Source of the DNA: Hymenoscyphus infarciens
Taxonomy: Eukaryota; Ascomycota; Leotiomycetes; Helotiales; Helotiaceae
Assembly (NCBI GenBank): GCA_001414345.1
Contig: LLCB01000142.1
Span: 62,001 to 126,000, forward strand
DNA length: 64,000 nt
Direction of reading: 5' to 3'
Shown: piece after piece, positions 45,626-56,748 of the stretch
Position numbering within the stretch: position 1 is the stretch's first letter
How the letters are laid out: each line of letters opens with the position of its first letter
The notes under the pieces: model-generated
Database searches by the model: none
Told to the model about the DNA's origin: nothing
The model's input: the letters and a program-made list of their open reading frames with translations, nothing else
Translations under genes and position numbers: made by a program

Positions 45626-46270
45626 GCTTGCCACTCACGTGTTATGTAACGGCTGAAACTCGAGACTAATCGTAGGTCACCTGCAAAATAGCACTATTGA
45701 TGGAAACTTTTCCTATTGGTAGGTAACCTGCCAATAGAAAGACTAAAGTACGCCACAGTATCTAGGAGGTTTGTGATTTTCTGAAAGTCAAGAGTGCAAA
45801 CAAACTCTCAAGTGAGACGGGGAAAATAAATGTTGGGAGACTGAAGTGAAATGGAAGATGTTCTTTTTGTTTGCTGTATAAGGGGCCTCGCGATGGATAA
45901 TAATGCTCTACCTATGTGGAATGAATGAAATCAAAAGCTCAAGGTTCCATTTAGAACAATTTTAAATTTCTCCAATTTTATAGACTTGAATTACCTAGAA
46001 CAATGAACTAGGCAGCAGGTACGAACCGGAAGTATTTTCAAGCGACATAAGAACGAAAGCCGAATACTTGAATGATCACCCATTAGCTATCTAGCAGAGG
46101 ACCATGCAAGACAAAGGAGGTTCATCGCAAGGAATCCCCTCAAATCGCCATCACACCTCAATTATCTCCAGTCTAGCTAGAGACGAAAATAAAAATCCCC
46201 CTTGAAAAAGATCCTTTCAACATTACCAACGAAAACCACTCAGTATGATGTGCCGGAACGCTAAAAAACA

Positions 46271-46530
46271 ACCTTATGGAGCCTAAAAGCCCCCGAGAAA
46301 ATCGACCGAAAATCTACAAAACGTAAATCACTTAAAATCCATTCCAATCCACCACATCTCCCGTCCCGCGAGGCCTAAAAACCTCTGCCGTAATTACGAA
46401 TCCTATATGAAATGGTGGAGCCTCATAGCCACCAGACCAATTGTTGTGAAGTCCCCTTCCGTGATAAGGCCTAAAAGCCTATGCCATATTCCGTGTGTGA
46501 AGTGGTGCCTAATAGCCGACCACTTTCTGA
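46271..46530. repeat. Degenerate tandem repeats with GCCTAAAAGCC-type hairpins
   Basis: The words GAGCCTAAAAGCC, AGGCCTAAAAACCT, GGAGCCTCATAGCC, AAGGCCTAAAAGCCT and GTGCCTAATAGCC recur at about 40-50-bp intervals. Two consecutive blocks (about 46366-46435 and 46455-46525) align with each other as a roughly 90-bp imperfect tandem repeat. Each word can form a short hairpin with a loop such as TAAAA. The block lies in the 3' flank of the minus-strand gene ending at 46769. Confidence 0.5.
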
Positions 46531-46768
46531 AAATCCCAGTCTTTTTTTGTGTGTTTTGTTTCTGTGTAAAGATGCCCCTAAGTATGCTGCCATCGAAAAT
46601 CGTATTAGGTGGGGTCGATGGGTTCGAAAGCGAAGAATGAAAGTGAAAGTAAAAGTGAAAGAAATCATCCGCGAAGGTGCGTTCCGTATCCGGTATGCGA
46701 AATATTCGAACTTATACAAACTATGTTATTACATGTTGAGGCTGTGAAGGTGTGGTGTTTCGAGACGC

Positions 46769-49226
46769 CTAAGCTTTGATGGCAGCAGGGATAGCAGCAG
46801 GGAAGGGGCTGGAGGGTGGTTGTTCGAGGAACCATTTGGGATCGAATTCTTCTTCGGCGGGAGAGTTGTTGCCTGTAAGGAGAATAATGTTAGCATTTGC
46901 TTTAACGAAAGGTAAGAAGAGTGTGGGATCTTGCTCTGTGTCCATTAAAGATTATACGAGACAACCCGGGACACTTGCAAATATTGTCCAAGGGTGTTCT
47001 GAAGAATCAAGAAAGGGCCCAAAAGAAACTTACCAGTACAATCCTCCCAACCATGCTCAGACCCCAAGTCTTGAGCAATCTCTTTACTTGACTCGGGTAA
47101 AGGTGTTGTAATTGCAGTTCTGTCGACAAAAGTATCCTCCCCACCAATCCCAGCCTCATCCAACTCCAATTCTTGGGCAATTTCTTTACTTGACATTGGC
47201 AAAGGTGTTGTGATCGCAGCTTTATCCGTGAAAGGATCATCCTCAGTTCCCTTCACCTCCAAATCATGGGCAATCTCCTGACCCGACGCAGGCAAGGGTG
47301 TTGTGATTGCATCTTTGGGCACAAAAGTATAGAGCGGTCGCTTGAGTATAGTGGTCCGGAGAGTGGGTTCTTGAGAAAAGGGGATGCTGTTTGGTTTGCC
47401 TTCTTGAGAAATACGAGCCTTCAACGACTCCGATAGGAAGCCCGCAGCAAGCGCACTTGTGCACATCTTGGGCTCCGTCTCTTCTTTGAGAGTGTATGAT
47501 GTGCCGCCGATGACAAAATCTGGCTTCTTCCTACCAACCGACTTTGCTCCTGCAGCTTGGCGAGATGCTTCCTCTTTTGAAATCTTGGTGGAAGGACCGC
47601 TAACGGAACGACGTTTGCCCTTGTATTTCTCGATGTCTGGTACTGCAACTCTAGGAATCTTGCCCTCCGACTTCACGCGGCGAGTTCCATTGGCTTGCTT
47701 TTTAGCAGCGGCATCTTTCGTTGCTTGTCGCATACTCTGTGCTTGTGTGGCTACAGTGGCATCACATGGAATAGTCTCTTGATTGGGCACCTCAGTAATA
47801 GGAAATAAATCATGGGGTGCGTGAGTGGTCGAGCGGCTACCGTTTGTTCCTGCTTTTCCGCTGCTTCTCTTCTTTGTGTTCGAAGATTGTGCAGTACGCT
47901 TTGGTACCTCATCTAGATTTGTTAGTAATGCAGTTGGGGGGCAGCAATAGTAGTTACTTGGCTTTGCTCTCCGACTCTTAACCGGTGGCTCAGGGAGCAA
48001 ATAACCTTTGGTTGCAAGTTCTTCTGGGCCACAAGTTAACTTGAGATTACCACGAGCTGCCACAAAGGCGTCCATGTTGGTTTTCCCATCGTTATAAGTT
48101 TTGTTAAGACTCATTAGACGTGGCCTAAGACTGGCTTCTCTGGAAAGACCATTACGTCTAAGCCATACGAGACCTGGATCAAAATCATCCATTGATGTAA
48201 TAATCTAGGAGACAAAAGTTAGTTATGGCCCATGTGCAAAAAGTCAAGTTCGATACTTACGAAAGCAGGTGGGTCCCAATCTTGACAGAATTGTGGCACA
48301 AGTTTATATGGCAAAACACCCTCAATTGGTATTGTTTCAAATGGCGGAACTCGAGCTGACGGTTGCTCATCGAAATCAGGACACTCCGTTAGTGGTACAG
48401 AGGTTCGTGGATCGAATCGAACTCGAATATGTCTTGGAGGAAAGAAGGGTTGTGGTGGTTCCTCGGGGATCAAATGATCATGGCAGATGACTGGTCGTCC
48501 ATTGGCAGTGTAAGGAACGACTGTTGACGGGTTTAATCTTCTCGGTCCAAAAATTCCTGCACCAGTTGATCTTTCATAGTCTGATGCTCGAGTATATGGG
48601 GTGGCTGGAAGACGTTTTGGAGGAGCCGGCGGCGGAGTTGGTGACCATCTGGGCTTTGGAGGAGGTGGTGTTAATAGAACGAGGTTCTTGCCTTTGGCAA
48701 CAGTGCGCAACAATTCAAGGCTAGAGGTTACTCCAGAATCGCTTTGGTCAGGGCTCTTCCTATGCTCGCAGTAGAATATTGTCTCGGGACTGCTGTAGGA
48801 TGAAGGCGAAGAGCTCGAGTCAACTCTATATCGAAAAGTGATGCCAAAGTTTGGTTTTAGCCATGGGTAAACATTGCTGGTAATCCCTTCTCGCTCGGAA
48901 CCTTCACCACCAACCATGTTCGCCCAAATTCGAGTATCTTTACACTTGTCGCAGAGATTCGCCCCGGGATCTGGGATACTCTGAAAGCGTCTCAAGGTAT
49001 ATTTCCTATCCAACATGTACTTTGCGTTTCGCCCGGCGCAGAGACAGACAAGCTTGTTCAGGGCGTGTGTTGAGACTTTGAAGGAGAAGATCGAAGGAAG
49101 ATACGAGCTGAATGGTTTGCGCTCCTTGTTACGCGACTTCCGGTTTGATTGTTGATTTGGCTGAGGAGCATCTGACTGAGGGCACTCGGCAGATGGAGGG
49201 TGTTGAGGACGGCGACTGCGCGCCAT
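46769..49226 (-). CDS. Large protein of unknown function with ITTPLP repeats (746 aa)
   Basis: Three exons on the minus strand: 48261-49226, 47034-48204 and 46769-46872; introns of 56 and 161 nt; 746 aa. The ATG at 49226 begins MARSRRPQHPPS. Residues 50-110 include LVCLCAGRNAKYMLDRKYTL and NLCDKCKDTRIWANM, where cysteine pairs suggest a small metal-binding module. A proline-rich stretch follows (TPPPPKPRWSPTPPPAPPK), then basic, low-complexity sequence. Near the C-terminus a segment of about 40 residues is repeated three times, each with AITTPLPxSxxEIAxxLE. The last exon encodes SPAEEEFDPKWFLEQPPSS. No enzyme domain is recognised. A nuclear or chromatin role would be a guess from basic composition only. 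Confidence 0.75.
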
Positions 49227-50816
49227 GTTGAAAGGAAGCACCGCTAGGATTGACAGCAAGATGCGCAAAGATCGGACAGTGGTGGATGGTGGGTGGTGGG
49301 TTTGCAAATCGGAACTGGAGGAAGTGTGACAGTAAACTGCAGATATCGCGAAGAGCAGGATTGGATTGAACTTGTTTGAGTGTGGGAATGGATGGATGTG
49401 GAGAGGAGCAACGTCAGAAGAGAGGATGGTTGGAAGTTATTAAGCCGCGAGTCTTGAGCCTTGAACAGCCAGAGGTGAGGGGCAAAGATGAGGGTGAATT
49501 GAAATTAAGCGACGCGACGAACCAGCGAACCAGCCACCACACTTCCATTCACTTAGAGAAATAATGACCGACCAGCGCACAGGCCATGACCAGCAAGAGA
49601 ATGTTCATTTCAGATAAAACTTGAAAGGATCTTGGCTCAAAAGTGTAAGGAATACTCTGCCAGCCACTGTTCACAGTCACTTGATTACCTTGTTACTCAA
49701 CAAACAAAAACATTAAAAACTTTACACAAGGATTGATAAATACTCTATGGGAGTTACTTAATCATGCCATACAGTTTCTAATGAATATTGTCATGGAGCA
49801 AGAAATGGACGATAGGGGCATGAAAGTAGTGAGCGCCACAGACATCACTCAATTTCAAAACAGTGATCTCGTACCGAGTTCATACCGAATAGAACCAAGT
49901 TGATATAGCGAGCTCGGCGGTAAATAGCTCGTTATTCTAAACTTCTCAATTACCAAATACTTTGGGACAATTGAAATTGGTTGTTCTAAAACACCTGGAT
50001 TAATGTTACACTGCTCTAAAGCTATAGGATAATTACCTTGAATGTCCCCAGAAGGCTGGAATGATGAGAGCTGGGTAGATAGGTGCGAATCCAAAGTATC
50101 TGCTGCCACTTGCAGGTCCATCCAGAGCCCAGGTCAAGGTTATTCGAAGGTACAGTGAATATGTAGGAATGAGATCCCACTTGATGCCCCTAACAGGAAG
50201 GGCCAGTACAGCACTGACTCCATGGGTTTTCGCTTCTTTCAAGAGCCTCCTTTCAAGAGCCTCCTTTCGTAGTTCGTCACTTCAAGGTGGCCCGCGGTGA
50301 ACATTACAAGTGGCAGTAGATAGCTCATTGTCCCAGCTTTATAGGGCAATCCAAGTAAGTATTCTATACACAGAGCAATTCAAAACAACTTGTATAGCGG
50401 GGACGATTAGCTTCAATTACCCTAAACAGTTGAAACAGCAGGTAGGTGGGTACAAACCTAATGTATTTACTGCCGCTTTTAGTGGCATCGTGAGGTGGCA
50501 TCAGGAGGAAATCTCGAACGCCGATGATAGCCAAGTGCATAGCTTGGGACAATTCTTGCCCGAGATAGGAACAGGTTGTGTGAAGTGAATTCTGAAAATA
50601 TTGACGATGTCGCTTCCTGAGGTTGAGGCTGACATAAGGTGGTGCACGGGCACCATCTTTATCGAGATGGGAGCAGCAGCATTGGCCCAGCTCCAAGCTT
50701 GAGCTCCTCCACCTTCCTCGCAGACACTCCCAGGCAAAGCAATCACTACAACTACAGGTGCCCTTGGGTGCTGCCCGCCAATTCCTCTCCAAAACAAGGC
50801 GACTCCAGCAGAAACC
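49227..50816. other. Intergenic region with MITE copies
   Basis: Divergent space between the 746-aa unknown gene and V-ATPase subunit C. It holds a complete 173-bp MITE at 50307-50479 and a more decayed relative at about 49900-50113. No gene seen. Confidence 0.45.
50307..50479. mobile_element. MITE with AAGYGGCAGTARATA inverted ends, TA duplication
   Basis: The 173-bp element begins CAAGTGGCAGTAGATA and ends in the reverse complement of AAAGCGGCAGTAAATA. TA lies directly outside at 50305-50306 and 50480-50481. Single ends of the same family, again next to TA, are seen at 25880, 32994, 52353 and 55433, with decayed versions at about 49905-50113 and 46010-46045. This indicates a Tc1/mariner-type non-autonomous family. 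Confidence 0.65.
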
Positions 50817-52210
50817 ATGTCGGAACCTACGAAGTACTTGCTGGTTTCCCTACCCACCTCGATCGTACCCTCTAACGATAAAGAGGAAGCTCTCGCAGCA
50901 TTACGCTCCACTATCACCACAAACAACGGTGCCGTTGCTCCTTTTAAGATTCCGGAATTCAAGATTGGCACTTTGGATGCTTTGGTACAACAGGCAGACG
51001 ACCTTGCGAAGCTCGAGAATGCGTGTAATGGTGTGGTAGCCAAGGTTGGAGACTCGCTCCGGGGTTTGTTGGAAGGAGACGAGGCCAAGATAGCCCAGCA
51101 GAAAACAGTCAATGATAGTAGGTGGTGCTCAGCGGAGTACTGGTTATGATTTATGCTGACCCCTCCGAATAGAGCCAGCCGATCAATACCTGCGGTCTTT
51201 TACCTGGAACAAAGTCAAATATCGAGCGGATAAACCCCTCATTGAGCTTATCGACTCGCTGCAAAAGGTTCGTGGAGTTACAGTCCGTTCTGGCTTGACT
51301 AACGTTTCAACAGGAGCTTGCAAGCATCGATAATGATGTCAAGTCCAAAGTCAGCCAGTACAATGGAGTCAAGACAAACCTCACAGCTCTGCAGAGAAAG
51401 CAAACGTTCGTATTTCCGGCTACTCCATGGCTACAACTCTGACATATCATACAGAGGAAACCTCTCCACAAAATCACTCACGCCGGTCGTCGATCCGAAA
51501 TTATTGATCCAAAACTCCGAATACCTCGAAACCCACCTCGTCGTAGTCCCTTCGAATGTCAAGAAGGAATTCCTCAAAACCTATGAAACCATCTCTCCAA
51601 TGGTTGTGCCACGATCATCTGTGGAAGTCGCACACGACGAAGAATTTACCTTATACGCAGTCACCACATTCAAAAAGCACAGTGCCGAGTTCCAACATAA
51701 ATGCAGAGAGATGAAGTGGACGCCCAGAGATTACAAGTATGTTGAGGGCGGGAAGGAGGAGGAAAGGAAGGAAGTGGAGAGAGTGAGCAGGGATGAGAGA
51801 AAGGTTTGGGGCGAGGCATTAAGACTGGCGAGAACTGGGTGGAGCGAAGCTGTCATGATATGGATTCACGTCCTCACTCTGCGGGTATTTGTCGAGACAG
51901 TTTTGCGTTACGGCCTGCCTCTGGACTTTGTCTGTGGATTGGTCAAGGTATGTCGAGCTTGAAAGAATAGTGGGAGAACTGGGGCTAACAATTATAGACA
52001 ACGCCCAAGCTTGCCAAAAAGGCAAAGCTTTCGCTCGATTCGACATATTCATACTTGGGCGGAAATGCATTTGGACGAGATAGCAAAGGGAAGGTGACGA
52101 AGGATGATTCAGCACTATCATCTGAAATGGCCGCCGCTGGTGTTGGTTCTCATGGAGGAGAAGGCAGCGAGTACACTGCCTATGTTTACTACGAGTTTGA
52201 GGTCTTATAG
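50817..52210 (+). CDS. VMA5: V-type ATPase subunit C
   Basis: Five exons, 50817-51117, 51173-51267, 51314-51405, 51455-51947 and 51998-52210, joined across introns of 46-55 nt; 397 aa, close to the 392 aa of yeast Vma5. It starts MSEPTKYLLVSLPT, runs through the helical foot and head regions (FKIGTLDALVQQADDLAKLE; YLRSFTWNKVKYRADKPL; ETHLVVVPSNVKKEF, VVPRSSVEVAHDEEFTLYAV) and ends with LRYGLPLDFVCGLVK and YTAYVYYEFEVL, all characteristic of subunit C. It connects the V1 and Vo sectors of the vacuolar proton pump and governs their reversible assembly. No targeting signal, as expected for a peripheral subunit. Confidence 0.95.
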
Positions 52211-52541
52211 ATAGCATGGGAACGGGAACTGCCCTGAAATGGCGCAATTGTTTGAAGCATTGTAGCACTTATGGAAGACTCCAAACATCACGAATTCAAT
52301 CCTACGATTATCATCAAAAGTTCAAAGACATAGCCGCTCACAGTGGACGGTAGAAGTGGCAGTAAACGCTTCAGGTTCGTACCGGCCTACCTCTTTCGTT
52401 ATTCCAAACCTCCAAGGTAATCAACCTAGTTCATTTAGAACAGTGAAATCCCAACAGACTCGGCTCACTCATTTCAAAGTTATGACACCAAGTCTATGAA
52501 CAGCATGTGATTGCCCCTACATCATCACCAGGTATCTCTCT
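52211..52541. other. Convergent 3' flanks with MITE end
   Basis: Between the 3' ends of VMA5 and APS kinase. A MITE-family end (GAAGTGGCAGTAAACGC, adjacent to TA at 52351-52352) is present without a recognisable partner end. Confidence 0.5.
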
Positions 52542-53326
52542 CTATGCCTTCTTAGGAATCAACTCCTTGGCATACAAATACTCCATGATCTTCGCAACCG
52601 CCTCCTCAACCGTCACTTGATCATTTCTGATGTGTAACTCCGGAGCAACAGGAGCCTCGTATGGAGCACTAATACCAGTGAAGTTTGGAATTTCCCCAGC
52701 TCTCGCTTTCTTGTACAATCCCTTAGGATCTCTTGCCTCGGCAACCTCGACTGGGATATCAACAAAACACTCGATAAAGGGAAGTGCGTCGCCTTTGTCA
52801 GAGGAGTGGAGATCTCGTGCGATTTTTCGGTCGGCGATGTAGGGTGAGATGAAGGAGGTTAGGGCGATGGTCGAGGAATCTGCGAATAGCTTTGCTACCT
52901 ACACCAAGCACATCAGTTTCTCTCCCACATCTCACGTATGCGCTCGCAAACTCACCTCACCAATCCGTCTGATATTCTCATTGCGATCCTTCTCATTGAA
53001 GCCCAAATCCTTGTTCAATCCGAACCGCACATTATCACCATCTAATCTATAGGCCGCGAGATCGAGGTGCAAAAGATGTTGCTCGAGCGCTGTAGCGATG
53101 GTTGATTTCCCGGACGCGGAGAGACCTGTGAACCAGATTGTGAAGCCCTTTTGTTTTCGGAGGGTGTTGCGTTCGGAACGGGAGAGGCCTTCGTGCCATG
53201 TGATGTTGCTATTTCCTCCCAAATTTTTGGTTAGTAAGACTGTCCTGTGTCTGGTTTTTGTTTTTCTGAGAAGATGGTGGGGGTTTGGCGGGGTATTTTG
53301 GGGAGAGGAAGAACGTACGTTGCCAT
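52542..53326 (-). CDS. MET14: Adenylyl-sulfate (APS) kinase
   Basis: Three exons on the minus strand: 53319-53326 (only 8 nt), 52956-53208 and 52542-52898; introns of 110 and 57 nt; 205 aa. The tiny first exon gives MAT, restoring the family start MATNITWHEG. The P-loop GLSASGKST lies at residues 31-39, followed by [36 protein letters not shown] and the later [14 protein letters not shown] and FTGISAPYE motifs of APS kinases. The enzyme phosphorylates APS to PAPS with ATP, the second step of sulfate assimilation in the cytosol. A TCACGTG site lies about 230 bp upstream of the ATG. Confidence 0.95.
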
Positions 53327-53553
53327 TGTGAGGACTTCTTGGAGAGCCTCTTTTGGTGTTGAGGTTGGGGTTTGGGAGCTGGAGGAGAAGAGGGATTTGA
53401 ATCCTTTTATGAGGAATTGGAACACGAAGTAGCTAGGAATTCCTCTTCCACTACTCCCGTAGCTAGGCGCAAGTTGCGATGGAAAAGTTGGCAGGGGTGT
53501 GGTTGCGTAATTCGGAGGCTTGATTGCAGGGGTCTCAGAGAGTCTTGGAGGAA

Positions 53554-53560
53554 TCACGTG
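53554..53560. promoter_or_regulatory. TCACGTG site upstream of APS kinase gene
   Basis: TCACGTG about 230 bp upstream of the start codon. In yeast this is the Cbf1-Met4 binding site of sulfur assimilation genes, including MET14. Whether the regulator is the same in filamentous fungi is inference. Confidence 0.45.
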
Positions 53561-54168
53561 GAGATGATTTGAGTAGTTGAATGGATCCAGGGAGGATGAA
53601 GTGAGTAGGTTCATATATTATATACTTGATTGCTCTGAGACACTGTACAAGTCTGGAAAGATGGCGGTGGTATGTTGATTCTTCTGATGAGGATCCTCGT
53701 TCTACAGACCTTCTAACAAGAAGGCGGGACTTCAGCCGGTACCACAGTAATAGCATATCAAATCTATGGTTTGTTATACAGAATCTAGGCCCCCTTTTCA
53801 GCTCAATTGTCAATCATCCTTCTATAGACTCCGCTTCATGCTTGACTTCTTTCTACTTTTGGTCGAGAGGTGGGTTTGAATGTAGTGATATCGCTGTGGA
53901 ACTTGGTAGCGTAAATTAGGAAGCGTACAATGTTCCGGACTTCCTTTGAAATCCTAATTGGGTATGATTTGCAGTTACTGTACGGGATATACTCGTGTCA
54001 TGGTCTAGATGATTTGTCAGATATGTTGGAAAGAGGGCATTGTTCCAAAAGGTCTGGAAGAATTGAGAAAGCTAATCTCTCCCATTCTTCCAAATCTTCT
54101 CGAATAATACTTTTCATTACCCCAGAAGGTTTGCGGTAATGAGGGAGGTGTACCAAAGACCGAATCTC
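53561..54168. other. Intergenic region
   Basis: No independent gene is supported. A minus-strand open stretch downstream of the thioesterase stop (about 53900-54100) could be an alternative 3' exon of that gene, because GTAAGT occurs at its Ala-Val junction, but this is unproven. Confidence 0.35.
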
Positions 54169-55101
54169 TTACACGGTTCGGGAAAAACTTACAGCTGCTG
54201 CTCTTGGCTCAATAAATAGGGCAGATGCCTCTGCCAAAATGACTGGCTTCTCCCCTTCCGCAACTAGAGTCTCAATGTGTCCTTCCACCCATGCCTTTCT
54301 CCCTTCAACTTTGGTGGTCTTGGCCCTCAAAACGACATAAGCTCCTGCTGGTGCTGGAGATTTGTAGTTGATGTTCAAATTTGCAGTCATACCAATTTTA
54401 TTTGGAAGAGCAGCAAAACAACATCTTGCCAGACCCTCATCCAACATAGTCGCCAAAAATCCGCCATGTATAATTCCCGGATGTCCACACAACTCCTCGC
54501 CCACGTATGAAATCGACACCATGCTCTTTCCTCCCTGCTCATTCCAGAAAAAAGGCGGTACTGCGACTCTTCCCGGTCCCATTAATGTGCCTGCCGTAAG
54601 GTTGTTCCTTCGGAAAGCCTCGGGGACTTTCATATGTGGTCTCGATTCGGACATTTCTGGTTTTGAGCGTAATTCGACGGCAAGAGGATGGCTCTGGATG
54701 AACTCTTCGATTTCGCGCTCTATATCGTCTGTGGGGACGAACATTGTAAGAGTTTCCGCATCTGTGGGGGGGTTCAGAAACTCCTGGGCGGCTTTAATTG
54801 CTGGCATTGCGGCGATGAGGAAGCCGGTTGTTGTGAAGAAGGCTGCTATTGCAACGAACTTGATAGTTCTTCGAAAGAAGGAAGCCGGACGTGGGGGAAG
54901 GGTAGCTAACAGAAAAATATGTTAAAATTGATCTTTTAGAAGAGTTAATCTGGTCTATCTACCCTCTGCAAAGCGAAATGTCGTACTGGTGGTGAAATTT
55001 CTTGGGCGGATGACAAAATTCCGTGGTGTCGCTGTTCCCGAGAAGAATCTTCCTGGGCCGAGCGAGGCTACCGGCCTCAACAATCGGGGTGCCAAGACCA
55101 T
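54169..55101 (-). CDS. Mitochondrial membrane-anchored hotdog thioesterase
   Basis: Two exons on the minus strand, 54963-55101 and 54169-54905, across a 57-nt intron; 291 aa. The ATG at 55101 gives MVLAPRLLRPVASLGPGRFF, rich in Arg and without acidic residues, a mitochondrial presequence. A membrane span follows (FVAIAAFFTTTGFLIAAM, residues about 59-76), then a linker and the hotdog domain with CGHPGIIHGGFLATMLDEG, LNINYKSPAPAGAYVVLRAK and VEGRKAWVEGHIETL. The HGG loop and downstream Asp/Glu mark acyl-CoA thioesterase activity. Presequence plus one span suggests the inner mitochondrial membrane. It resembles the shorter thioesterase at 33722 in domain layout. The 3' end could be longer if a GTAAGT near 54191 is used. 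Confidence 0.85.
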
Positions 55102-55919
55102 TATGCACTCTGATTTCCTTCAAGAATCTTCGGCGGTGAGGAATTACATAGATAACCACCCTTTCTGAGTGGTGGTGGTGGGGCAGTGTGAGGAATGTCA
55201 GTGAGAGAAAACGGGGACTTCTCCAAGTTGCCTCGGCCAAACATTGCCCCCGAGTCGTTATCGCTTATCGGGAAAGAGCCCCTGACTAGTGGTGGGCACG
55301 TGGTCTTACTCTCTGTCAACTGGTGTGTAAAATTAGTAAGTAGGAGTATTCAAGGATAAAACTAGAATATATACTTTGTTTCTTTACTGAGGTCAACTAT
55401 GAAGTTGGGGAACTCTCTTCGGAAGGACAGTAAAAGCGGCAGTAGATACTTAAGGTTCGTACCTTTCTCCAGAGCCAAGTAAACTATTCTAAACACTTTG
55501 GAACAGTTTAAAATACGCCAAATCGTTGAAACAACCAACTTGAATTTCCCAAAAGTATCTAGTCTAGTGAAGTCTGCGGCTTCGGTGAAACTTGACCATG
55601 AAAGCAAAAATAGTAAGCACTAGACGAAGTACAAGCGCATTCAAAAAGTATTGAAATACAATTCTTGTAATCAAAATCATCAAATACCAAGCCTGCTATT
55701 ACTATATTCCTCCAGCACACTTTCTGTTTCACAATCTACAACTTCTGTGAAGCCTTAACGCGGGATCTTAAAATGGGCCAGGAAAAATTGCTTATCCTCA
55801 AAAATTGGATTCAAAAACACTGTATTAAATTACCTCCTCATAAATCACCCCAATAACCAATTTCACAATCTCAACCCTTTACTTTCTTCTTCTGCTCTCT
55901 CTTTTCCTCCTAAAACATT
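55102..55919. other. Intergenic region with MITE end
   Basis: No gene. The left part is the promoter of the mitochondrial thioesterase. A MITE-family end (AAAGCGGCAGTAGATAC) follows TA at 55431-55432. Confidence 0.45.
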
Positions 55920-56748
55920 TCACAATCCCGTGCTATCCCATTTCTCCATCAACTTGTTGTCCAGCACTCCCTCGGGAAAATCACTCTGCCCAAGATGAGT
56001 AGTATGACTCCAAGGTTTCAATTCATTCTCCTGCCGAATCGTAGCCGCAAAACAAGTACTCCATCCCAAACGAGGATACGCTGTAACCACGGCCTCGATT
56101 GTCTTTTCAGAAACGAGTTCTGGGTTTTGACCCACGTTGTCGAACAGAGTTGCCAGTTGAATTAATGCTCCCACTTTTTGAATGTTAGCTTCTCTCATTT
56201 TATTCTCACATCTGACGAGGAAAGGGCGACGGAGGAGAGGAAAAAGGAAGCAACTCACTCCTAGAAAGCGTCCCCGTAGTACCCAAATCCTGATGTCTAA
56301 TCACACTTTCAACAACACTCTCCATCTGTCCCTTTTCACTTCCCCATTCCGTCAAGGATTCCTTAACCAAAAACCCACCATAAAACTCAAAAGAAAGCTT
56401 GGTAGCCGAGATGTTCTCGGGTGTCGTGCCAATATCGTGGAACATACATGTTAGGAAATAAGTTTCTTCAAAGGAGGGTGTGAGCCAGGTTGGGAATGCA
56501 TGTTTGAGGATCGCGATGCCGTAGGAGAATACGCGGAGGCTGTGATGTAGTGTTGGTTTTGGGAGGGATTCGCGGGCATGCTTGAGTGCTTGGTTGGCCA
56601 AGGGGGTTGTGGGGAGGGGAAGGGAAGTGATGGGATAATGTGGTGCTGGGTTTTGGGCTTCTGGAGAGGTTTTGAGGAGGACTGGGAGGTCCCGTGGGAC
56701 TGCTGTCCAACCGTAAAGGGTTGTTGCTTCGTCTTGGGCGTTTGCCAT
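55920..56748 (-). CDS. HD-domain cyanamide hydratase-like protein
   Basis: Two exons on the minus strand: 56259-56748 and about 55920-56188; roughly 252 aa. The ATG at 56748 starts MANAQDEATTLYGWTAVPRD. Next come LHHSLRVFSYGIAILKH and FLTCMFHDIG, the His and His-Asp metal ligands of the HD superfamily, then ESVIRHQDLGTTGT, GALIQLATLFDNVG and GWSTCFAATIRQENELKPWSHT. This set matches fungal cyanamide hydratases and yeast Ddi2/Ddi3, which convert cyanamide to urea. Substrate in this organism is unproven. The donor GTGAGT at 56258 is clear; the acceptor is less so, either after GAAG (56189) or a few bases earlier. Confidence 0.83.

Larger units (their letters stand above)
43895..46768. other. 2.9-kb spacer with MITE and tandem repeats
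   Basis: No gene supported. It contains the Harbinger-like MITE at 44333-44742 with an internal AT microsatellite, a cluster of GTAAGC-type repeats at 45468-45625, a MITE-family end near 46010-46045, and hairpin-forming repeats at 46271-46530 in the 3' flank of the next gene. Confidence 0.45.

Noticed and set aside
49227..49307. Upstream start of the 746-aa unknown at 49307
   Set aside because: The codon there is TTG; the ATG at 49226 is used instead.
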